From REEB509 sp049314555 (lineage in GTDB: Bacteria > Pseudomonadota > Alphaproteobacteria > Caulobacterales > Aquidulcibacteraceae): a stretch of 22,053 nucleotides of DNA. The position numbers and the translations under genes are program-made. Below the pieces are notes generated by a model, which saw only the letters and a program-made list of their open reading frames with translations, was not told where the DNA came from and did no database searches. The stretch lies in contig JBMOEW010000045.1 in NCBI GenBank assembly GCA_049314555.1, forward strand, positions 1 to 22,053, in the 5' to 3' direction. Positions within the stretch are counted from its first letter, which is position 1. The number at the start of each line of letters is the position of its first letter. This document shows, one piece after another, positions 16,842 to 22,053 of this stretch.

Positions 16842-16872
16842 CGCCGCCATCCTTCAGTCAAAAGCAGCGCGC

Positions 16873-16900
16873 GCTATAGACGATCAGCGCGTCATGGCAA
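16873..16900 (-). promoter_or_regulatory. Candidate sigma-70-type promoter of argG
   Basis: On the minus strand TTGCCA (16895-16900), a 16-base spacer and TATAGC (16873-16878) lie about 30 bp before the argG start. Spacing is near the ideal, and the gene upstream (sdpI-like) ends just before. Found by eye only. Confidence 0.4.
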
Positions 16901-16904
16901 GACG

Positions 16905-17600
16905 TCATGCAGCACCCGGCCGCGTGCGCCGGTCTGGTTCAGCGCGCCAGTAAAGGTAAGACGCCACAAACACCACCGGTACCAGCACAAGCGCTCCGCC
17001 CACTGCGATCCCCACCGCCCAAGCCACGCTGCCCACCGCCGCCAGGCCCACCTGCGCCACGCCCCACACCACCATCAGCAAACCGGCAAGTCGGTGCGTC
17101 TTGTCCCAGGCCAGATCGCTGGTCAGTGTCCAGGGCGTTCGCACCCCCATCGTGAAGTTCGGCCGCACCTTCCCAAGCGCGTTGCCCAGGATCAGGATCA
17201 AAACACCGCTCAGGCCCAGCGAAATGCGTACGAACGCGTCTGGGTCTGCCGGCCCACTCCGTGTGAAATCAAACGCCATCATCCCGGTCACCACGACCAA
17301 AAGCACTAAAGACCCGATCCATGCCGCCAGATAGGTGCCCTTGCTGCGCATCAGGTTGGCGCGCATCGGCTCCGCCTGCGCCAAAACAGCCATCAGCACA
17401 CTGACAAACGCGCCAACCCCCACCATCACCCACAAAACAAACACGGCCTCGCCCTTGTCGCCGTAGCGATTGACCGTCCCATCTAGGCCAAAATGCAGCG
17501 CCACCCGCGCATCCGCCGGGATCGCCCGCTCAGCCCACAGGGCCAGCCCCGCCATCGCGCTTAACAGCGCCGCGCTTATCGCCAGACCGAACCGCACCAT
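16905..17600 (-). CDS. SdpI family membrane protein
   Basis: An integral membrane protein of the SdpI/DUF1648 family. In Bacillus subtilis SdpI gives immunity to the SdpC toxin and recruits the repressor SdpR; most proteobacterial members have no known toxin. The 231 residues have about six membrane helices and the family signature LGKVRPNFTMGVRTPWTLTS (142-161) followed by WDKTHRLAG (165-173). The ATG at 17600 was chosen over an upstream in-frame start because GGAGGAG (17608-17614) lies 7 nt before it. It overlaps the ArsR-type gene by 71 bp. No toxin gene was found nearby. Confidence 0.92.
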   Translation of the reverse strand: MVRFGLAISAALLSAMAGLALWAERAIPADARVALHFGLDGTVNRYGDKGEAVFVLWVMVGVGAFVSVLMAVLAQAEPMRANLMRSKGTYLAAWIGSLVLLVVVTGMMAFDFTRSGPADPDAFVRISLGLSGVLILILGNALGKVRPNFTMGVRTPWTLTSDLAWDKTHRLAGLLMVVWGVAQVGLAAVGSVAWAVGIAVGGALVLVPVVFVASYLYWRAEPDRRTRPGAA

Positions 17601-17886
17601 CTCCAGTCTCCTCCGTCGTTTCACCGAGCTGCATCAGATCCATCAGCGCCGCCGTCGCCTCCTCCAGCACCGAAACGTTGAGGCGATAGCGGATCGTTGT
17701 GCCGGACCGCTCGGCGTCCACCAGCCCAGCCTCTTTCAAGGCTGCCAAATGGCCAGACATCGTCGGGGCGGTAACCTGGTAGGCGCTGGCGATCACCCCG
17801 GCCGCCAATGGCCCGCCGCGAAGGCGCTTTAGGATGTCGCGTCGCACGGGATGGGCGAGGGCTTTGAACACGGTGTTCATCGGCAT
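17530..17886 (-). CDS. ArsR/SdpR-type winged-helix repressor
   Basis: 118 residues with a winged helix-turn-helix: FKALAHPVRRDILKRLRGGPLAAGVIA, then TAPTMSGHLAALKEAGLVDAERSGTTIRYRLN (about 39-70). No metal-binding Cys cluster of the ArsR kind is seen, so it is more like SdpR, which senses through its membrane partner. The stop lies inside the following SdpI-like gene, a 71-bp overlap, so the two products are made from one message. The C-terminal tail (after about residue 88) is Gly/Glu-rich and unlike the domain; it lies in the overlap. Start: ATG at 17886, or one two codons on. Confidence 0.92.
   Translation of the reverse strand: MPMNTVFKALAHPVRRDILKRLRGGPLAAGVIASAYQVTAPTMSGHLAALKEAGLVDAERSGTTIRYRLNVSVLEEATAALMDLMQLGETTEETGDGAVRSGDKRGAVKRDGGAGPVG
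17608..17614 (-). promoter_or_regulatory. Ribosome binding site for the SdpI-like gene
   Basis: GGAGGAG on the minus strand, 7 nt before the ATG at 17600, inside the coding region of the repressor. It shows that translation restarts within the upstream gene. Confidence 0.7.
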
Positions 17887-17912
17887 GCTTATAAAGGCAT
17901 GACGCTAATTAG
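17884..17912 (-). promoter_or_regulatory. Candidate operator at the start of the SdpR-like gene
   Basis: CATGC (17884-17888) and GCATG (17897-17901) form an inverted repeat that includes the start codon, with 7 of 9 positions pairing across 18 bp. Next to it is the perfect 8-bp palindrome CTAATTAG (17905-17912). Repressors of this class bind such palindromes and usually regulate their own operon. No footprint data exist here. Confidence 0.3.
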
Positions 17913-17971
17913 GAAATGGACGAACTAAAGGGTTGCAAGGCCGTTGGAACAAGGGCCCAAAGCCCACCCGC

Positions 17972-19921
17972 TCACACCATCACTTGGTTGCCCAGCTCCA
18001 CCGCCCGCCCGCTCGGGATATGGAAGAAGTCCGTCGCGTTGGTGGCATTGCGCGCCAGGAAGATGAACAAATGGTCCTGCCACAGCGGCATCCCGCTCTG
18101 TTCGCTGGCCACCACGGTCCGCCGGCTCAAGAAGAAGCTGGTCTTCATGATGTCGAACTTCAGGCCGTGCTTGCGGCTGGCGGTCAGCGCCTTTACCACA
18201 TTCGGTGTTTCCATAAACCCGAAGGTCAAGGACACCCGCTTCACATCCGGCAGATAGTCTTCGATCTTCACGCGCTCGCTCTCTGGAACGCGCGGGGCGG
18301 CACTCGTGCGCACGGTCAGGATGATGATCTGCTCGTGCAACACCTGATTATGCTTGAGGTTGTGCATCAACGCCGCCGGCGTCACTTCTGGATCGGCAGT
18401 AAGGAAGATCGCCGTGCCGCGCACCCGATGCGGCGGGTGCTGCGCCAAGGTTTCAAAAAGGCCGGTCAAGCTCTGCTCACGCCGCGTGCTTTCAGACAGC
18501 AGCCTTGAGCCCCGCACCCAGGTCCAAACAATCGTCACCAACACCATCGCCAGCAGCAACGGCACGTACCCGCCGTGCAGGATCTTCAGCATGTTGGAGC
18601 TAAAGAAGATCATCTCAATCACAAAGAACGGCACCACAATCGCCACCGCCATCCACAACGGACGGTTCCACAGCTTCCAAATCACGATGAACATCATCAG
18701 CGTGCTCATCATCATCTCGCCAGTAATCGAGATGCCATACGCCGCCGCCAGCTTGGTGGAGCTTTGGAACGTGAGCGCCAAAATCAGCACCCCCACCATC
18801 AGCATCCAATTCACTTGTGGCATATAGATTTGGCCAAACGCCGTCTCATTGGTCCGGCGAATTTCCATGCGTGGCAGCAGGCCCAATTGGATCGCCTGTT
18901 GCGTCAAACTATAGGCCCCTGAAATCACCGCCTGGCTGGCAATCACGGTAGCCACCGTCGCCAACATCACCAGCGCAATCCGCAAGGGCCCATCTGGCGC
19001 CAAAGAGAAAAACGGGTTCGCCGCCGCGCTCGGATCGCGCAACACCAGCGCCCCCTGGCCGAGATAGCACAGCGTCAAGCACGGCAGCACCAGCCCAATC
19101 CATGCCAACCGGATCGGTTTTTTCCCAAAATGCCCCATGTCCGCATAGAGCGCTTCCGCGCCGGTGACCGCCAAAAACACCGACCCGAGCACAACGAAAC
19201 TCATCATCCGGTGTTCGATGATGAAGCCGATGGCATGGTGCGGCAGCAGAGCACCCAAAATCTGCAATCCGTCTGTGAACAAGTGGTACAGACCAAGCCC
19301 CCCCATCGCCAGGAACCAGATCGCCGTGATCGGGCCGAACAATCGCCCAATCCGCCCTGTCCCGCGGCTCTGGATCAGGAACAGCCCGACCAGGATTCCA
19401 CACGCAATCCCAAGCACAACTTGGGGGGTAACAAAGGCCTCAAACGCGCGAATTTGAGTGAGGCCTTCAACCGCCGAGAGCACCGAGATCGCCGGCGTGA
19501 TGATCGCATCGCCATAGAACAGCGACGCCCCAACCACCCCAACCAAAAACAGCCACGGCGTGCGCCGACCGAGTGCCTTTTGCGCCAGCGCCATCAGCGA
19601 AAGCGTGCCGCCCTCGCCCTTGTTGTCCATCGACAAGACCAGGATGACGTATTTCAGCGTCACCACGATCATCAGCGCCCAGAAAATCAGGGAAATGATC
19701 CCCATCACCTCAAGGCGCGTCGCCGCCGAACCATCGAGGCTCAGGTGGTGCAAAGACTCCTTAAAGGCATACAGCGGGCTTGTGCCGATATCGCCATACA
19801 CCACGCCGATCGACCCGATCAGGAGCGTGAAAAAGCCGGCGTGGGTCGCAGAGTGCCCACCACCGTTTGCGTCATGTGCGTCGTCGGAATGGTTCGGCGA
19901 CCCGGCGTCAGCCTGCGCCAT
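17972..19921 (-). CDS. kup: Low-affinity potassium uptake protein Kup
   Basis: A KUP/HAK/KT-family K+:H+ symporter in the inner membrane. The 649 residues start with a hydrophilic Asp/His-rich tail (1-27), then the family signature GSIGVVYGDIGTSPLYAFKES in parts (36-56), about twelve membrane helices up to about residue 440, and a soluble C-terminal domain with TADPEVTPAALMHNLKHNQVLHE. The ATG at 19921 follows GGGGA at a workable distance. It stands alone: the repressor gene downstream begins 85 bp after its stop, transcribed in the same direction, and upstream is a 153-bp gap with no recognised riboswitch. Confidence 0.97.
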   Translation of the reverse strand: MAQADAGSPNHSDDAHDANGGGHSATHAGFFTLLIGSIGVVYGDIGTSPLYAFKESLHHLSLDGSAATRLEVMGIISLIFWALMIVVTLKYVILVLSMDNKGEGGTLSLMALAQKALGRRTPWLFLVGVVGASLFYGDAIITPAISVLSAVEGLTQIRAFEAFVTPQVVLGIACGILVGLFLIQSRGTGRIGRLFGPITAIWFLAMGGLGLYHLFTDGLQILGALLPHHAIGFIIEHRMMSFVVLGSVFLAVTGAEALYADMGHFGKKPIRLAWIGLVLPCLTLCYLGQGALVLRDPSAAANPFFSLAPDGPLRIALVMLATVATVIASQAVISGAYSLTQQAIQLGLLPRMEIRRTNETAFGQIYMPQVNWMLMVGVLILALTFQSSTKLAAAYGISITGEMMMSTLMMFIVIWKLWNRPLWMAVAIVVPFFVIEMIFFSSNMLKILHGGYVPLLLAMVLVTIVWTWVRGSRLLSESTRREQSLTGLFETLAQHPPHRVRGTAIFLTADPEVTPAALMHNLKHNQVLHEQIIILTVRTSAAPRVPESERVKIEDYLPDVKRVSLTFGFMETPNVVKALTASRKHGLKFDIMKTSFFLSRRTVVASEQSGMPLWQDHLFIFLARNATNATDFFHIPSGRAVELGNQVMV

Positions 19922-20062
19922 AGGCGTACATCCCCGCTGGGTCCCAAAGTTCGACCCGAGAAAAGGCGGTTCGCTTAGCGGCTTTCGAGCCGCGACGCAA
20001 CGCGCTTGAATGCCGCGAGTCTAGATCCGAGCCCGCCTGGCAGAGCTAACCCCGCCGCAAAT

Positions 20063-20093
20063 CAGCTGCCAAGCCTAGCAGCGCCGGCAGCTG
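20063..20093. terminator. Hairpin at the end of the small secreted protein gene
   Basis: CAGCTGCC (20063-20070) and GGCAGCTG (20086-20093) are exact inverted copies, with the TAG stop in the 15-base loop. The stem could end transcription from the minus strand, but no T-run follows. Between it and the kup start lies 19922-20062, in which I see only the probable kup promoter region. Confidence 0.3.
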
Positions 20094-20470
20094 CCACCAC
20101 CGCCAAAGCTGGTGGAAGTCACGCTCACAACCGTGCGCGAGCTAGCTACCGCATAGGCGCGACCGCCGCCGCCGCCAACAGCGTTGCTGTTGAGGCCATA
20201 TCCAACACCACCGGCCAAAGGCGAATTAAAGAAACCGTCCGAAAGGTGAATTTCGTTGGACGGCGGCGCAGGCACAAACAACGGCGTTGGCGGGCTCTCG
20301 CGATAAATCGGCGCAGGCGCTTCCACTGGCGGGGCAGGCCGCACCCGTAGCCGCGGCACCGGACGCTCACGCCGCGGCGGCTCGATCCCATCCGCATGAG
20401 CCAAAGGCGCAACGGACACATCACCCAACGTCATTGCAAAGGCGGCTACTGCCAACGCTATCGCCCGCAT
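20075..20470 (-). CDS. Small secreted Pro-rich protein with Gly/Cys tail
   Basis: 131 residues, no family recognised. A signal peptide is clear: MRAIALAVAAFAMTLGDVSV, with a cut expected after AHA at 24-26. Next comes a Pro/Arg-rich segment (about 30-71, PPRRERPVPRLRVRPAPP), a polar middle with SDGFFNSPLAGGVGYG (77-92), a run of five glycines (99-103), and an end with SFGGGGSCRRC (121-131). The only two cysteines lie in this last piece (C128, C131) as a CxxC. The ATG at 20470 is supported by AAGGAG (20480-20485) 9 nt upstream; an upstream TTG in frame is less likely. It probably acts in the periplasm or beyond. Function unknown. Confidence 0.75.
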   Translation of the reverse strand: MRAIALAVAAFAMTLGDVSVAPLAHADGIEPPRRERPVPRLRVRPAPPVEAPAPIYRESPPTPLFVPAPPSNEIHLSDGFFNSPLAGGVGYGLNSNAVGGGGGRAYAVASSRTVVSVTSTSFGGGGSCRRC

Positions 20471-20479
20471 GTGCGCGCA

Positions 20480-20485
20480 CTCCTT
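20480..20485 (-). promoter_or_regulatory. Ribosome binding site for the small secreted protein
   Basis: AAGGAG on the minus strand, 9 nt before the ATG at 20470, within a perfect palindrome TCCTTAAGGA (20481-20490). It chooses this start over the upstream TTG. Confidence 0.65.
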
Positions 20486-20650
20486 AAGGAACAACTCGAA
20501 GACAACCCCAACAGGGCATTTGTGCCTCTGCGGGGGCCATCAGCGCGCAAAGCCCCCTGGCGGTCAAACATCTTCGCCGAAACTGGGAGCATGCCCCCCA
20601 AGCACGCATTGTGTCGCGTGAGAATTAACCGGCGGCTGTTTCAAACTGGA

Positions 20651-20884
20651 TCAGAAATCAACCGCGATGCCACTTCGCTCCCAATCGCCAAAGCGCGTCG
20701 GTTCCGGCCCGCTTGGTCCGCCCTTCTCGCCGGCTGGCAAGCTTTCGACCATTGCAGCTTTACGGGCGGCAGCCTCTTCAAGGGCCCGGCGCGCCGCCGG
20801 CGTCAGCACTTTTCCAGGCGCAGCACCCTCAACCTCCGGCAGGCCTTCGGCTCGGTCAAAGTCCTGTGAGGCGTCGCTGCTCAT
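20651..20884 (-). CDS. DUF1674 protein, SdhAF4-like succinate dehydrogenase assembly factor
   Basis: 77 residues ending in the family signature: GGPSGPEPTRFGDWERSGIAVDF (55-77). Its mitochondrial relatives (SDHAF4/Sdh8) bind the flavin-loaded SdhA subunit and help build complex II. The N-terminal part is Ala/Glu-rich and helical (TPAARRALEEAAARKA). The role here is inferred from the family; no sdh gene is in the window. The start ATG at 20884 is the only one in frame. It diverges from htpX (83 bp between starts), and 180 bp without a visible gene separates its end from the next start on the left. Confidence 0.9.
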   Translation of the reverse strand: MSSDASQDFDRAEGLPEVEGAAPGKVLTPAARRALEEAAARKAAMVESLPAGEKGGPSGPEPTRFGDWERSGIAVDF

Positions 20885-20885
20885 A

Positions 20886-20915
20886 TTGAAGCCGTTCGGT
20901 TCGATCTCATATCAA
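20886..20915 (+). promoter_or_regulatory. Candidate promoter of htpX
   Basis: TTGAAG (20886-20891), an 18-base spacer and TATCAA (20910-20915) precede the htpX start by about 50 bp. A weak match to the housekeeping consensus; a heat-shock promoter would be expected from the family but I cannot make one out. Confidence 0.25.
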
Positions 20916-20967
20916 GTTTACGATGTGGGCCCCTGTCATGCCCACGGCAAGGGTAGGCACAACGGCA

Positions 20968-21900
20968 ATGAATCACACCAAAACCTTTATGCTGCTCGCG
21001 GCGATGACGGCCCTGTTTGGCGGTGTCGGCCTGCTGGTCGGCGGGGTCACCGGCATGATCATCGCGCTCTGCGTCGCCGTTGCCATGAACGCCTTTGCCT
21101 ATTGGAACGCCGACAAGATGGTCCTGCGCCATTTCCGCGCTGTTGTGGCGGAAGCCAACCACCCAGATCCGGTCGTGCGCACCTACCACCAAGACACCTT
21201 GGCCCTGGCCCGTTCGGCAGGCATGCCGGCCCCCAAAATCTATATCATCGACAATCCCCAGCCCAACGCCTTCGCCACCGGCCGCAATCCAGAAAACGCC
21301 GCGGTTGCAGCCACGACTGGCCTATTGCGCATCCTCTCCCGCGATGAGATCCGCGGCGTCATGGCCCACGAGCTCGCCCACGTCAAAAACCGCGACACCC
21401 TCACCATGACGGTCACAGCGACCATCGCCGGTGCCATCGCGATGTTGGCCAATTTCGCGATGTTCTTCTCGCCCCGCGATCAAAACGGAAATTCCAACCC
21501 GATCGCCGGCATCTTGATCATGATCCTCGCGCCGATCGCGGCGTCTATTGTCCAAATGGCGATCAGCCGCTCGCGGGAATACGAAGCAGACCGCGTCGGT
21601 GCCGAAATCGCCGGAGACCCCGAAAGCCTTGCCCGCGCCCTTGATAAAATCGACCGATATGCCCGCGGCCAGCTCAATATGGATGCCGAACGCAACCCCG
21701 CAGCCGCGCACATGTTCATCATCAACCCACTGGCGGGCAAAGGGGCCGATAACCTCTTCTCCACCCATCCGAACACGAAAAACCGCATCGAAGCGCTGAT
21801 GAAACTGGGTGCTGGCGCACCGCCACGCCGGCCTGCCCCCGCCACGAGCCTGCCTCCCACCGGTTCCGATGGCCCGTCTACAGGCGTTCCGATCGTCTAA
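20968..21900 (+). CDS. htpX: Membrane zinc protease HtpX
   Basis: An inner-membrane M48 metalloprotease that degrades damaged membrane proteins together with FtsH. The 310 residues show two N-terminal membrane helices (about 7-45), the zinc site HELAH at 134-138 and the third ligand Glu204 in SREYEADR (202-209), two further hydrophobic segments between them (about 146-166 and 178-198), and a Pro-rich C-terminal tail (about 283-310). The ATG at 20968 was chosen over an upstream in-frame ATG because MNHTKTFMLL matches the family N-terminus and AGGGTAGG lies before it. No gene follows within the window; the 39-bp repeat lies 98 bp downstream. Confidence 0.96.
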   Translation: MNHTKTFMLLAAMTALFGGVGLLVGGVTGMIIALCVAVAMNAFAYWNADKMVLRHFRAVVAEANHPDPVVRTYHQDTLALARSAGMPAPKIYIIDNPQPNAFATGRNPENAAVAATTGLLRILSRDEIRGVMAHELAHVKNRDTLTMTVTATIAGAIAMLANFAMFFSPRDQNGNSNPIAGILIMILAPIAASIVQMAISRSREYEADRVGAEIAGDPESLARALDKIDRYARGQLNMDAERNPAAAHMFIINPLAGKGADNLFSTHPNTKNRIEALMKLGAGAPPRRPAPATSLPPTGSDGPSTGVPIV

Positions 21901-21998
21901 CGGCGGTCCTCGTTGGTCCCTTACCAGCAAAAGGCCGCAAGGCCGCACCCGCGCTAACACGTGGTCTCTTCGCGGGCCATGCATCACACTGCCCGTCG

Positions 21999-22037
21999 TG
22001 TCGATAGCGCGCGAAGATGTCCGGTTTTCGTAGCACG
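21999..22037. repeat. Right copy of the 39-bp inverted repeat
   Basis: Exact reverse complement of bases 1-39. It begins 98 bp after the htpX stop, in a gene-free end region (21901-22053), and is followed by 16 bases to the window end. The hairpin partner found beside the left copy is absent here, so the shared piece is the repeat itself, not the hairpin. Confidence 0.9.
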
Positions 22038-22053
22038 GTAAATGTCCGCCGCT

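Noticed and set aside
4832..19921. Functional link between ptsP and kup (nitrogen PTS control of potassium uptake)
   Set aside because: Such control is known in E. coli through PtsN acting on other K+ systems, but the two genes here are 11 kb apart in different transcription units, and ptsN is absent from the window.
20471..20650. Possible small gene between the secreted protein and the DUF1674 gene
   Set aside because: Open frames here are short, lack ribosome sites and run antisense into neighbouring genes.
21809..22033. Open frame after htpX
   Set aside because: It overlaps the htpX end in another frame, has no ribosome site and runs into the 39-bp repeat; the product has no recognisable feature.
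1..22053. Hidden mobile element, defence system or CRISPR array
   Set aside because: No transposase, integrase, nuclease, repeat-spacer pattern or tRNA-end duplication was seen; all recognised genes are housekeeping or common conserved families. The edge repeat alone does not make a mobile element.

Overview
The window looks like ordinary chromosomal DNA from a GC-rich alphaproteobacterium, most plausibly of a Rhodospirillales-like lineage. This is inferred from gene content and order (lysC, ptsP, a RodZ-like gene, ispG, prfA and prmC in one direction, ubiG divergent from lysC, then a comF-grxC-nitrilase-DUF1178 run), from a DUF1674/SdhAF4-type protein, and from the high GC content. No lineage marker such as rRNA is present, so the assignment is tentative. 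No tRNA, rRNA, CRISPR array, transposase, integrase or phage gene was seen.

Layout. (1) Positions 48-8403, all on the minus strand and read right to left: lysC (aspartate kinase), ptsP (EI-Ntr of the nitrogen PTS), a RodZ-like membrane HTH protein, ispG (MEP isoprenoid pathway), a 147-residue protein of unknown function, prfA (release factor 1) and prmC (the methyltransferase that modifies release factors). The last four are packed closely, and prfA/prmC overlap by 4 nt. (2) ubiG on the plus strand at 8557-9324, divergent from lysC. (3) Positions 9339-13468, minus strand: comF, grxC, a Nit1-like amidohydrolase, a DUF1178 protein and a YheS-like ABC-F ATPase, with two start/stop overlaps. A BioC/NDUFAF5-like methyltransferase diverges from comF. 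(4) Positions 14443-17886: a YidB-family (DUF937) protein, a six-helix membrane protein, argG, and an ArsR-family repressor overlapping an SdpI-type membrane protein. (5) Positions 17972-21900: kup (K+ uptake), a small secreted Pro- and Gly-rich protein with a Cys-containing tail, a DUF1674 protein, and the membrane protease htpX.

How the genes relate. PrmC methylates the GGQ glutamine of the RF1 made by the gene just upstream. The glutaredoxin and the Nit1-like enzyme are translationally coupled, which fits a shared link to glutathione. SdpR and SdpI form a classic autoregulated repressor/membrane-protein pair. The other neighbours are housekeeping genes without an evident common pathway.

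I see no convincing new multi-gene system. The points most worth a second look are a perfect 39-bp inverted repeat placed at the two ends of the window (possibly the edges of an assembly contig), the small secreted protein ending in a Gly-run/Cys tail, a ComF whose first zinc ribbon has lost all its cysteines, a methyltransferase with an eroded SAM-binding loop, and the unknown gene between ispG and prfA. No stretch longer than 300 bp lacks a gene.
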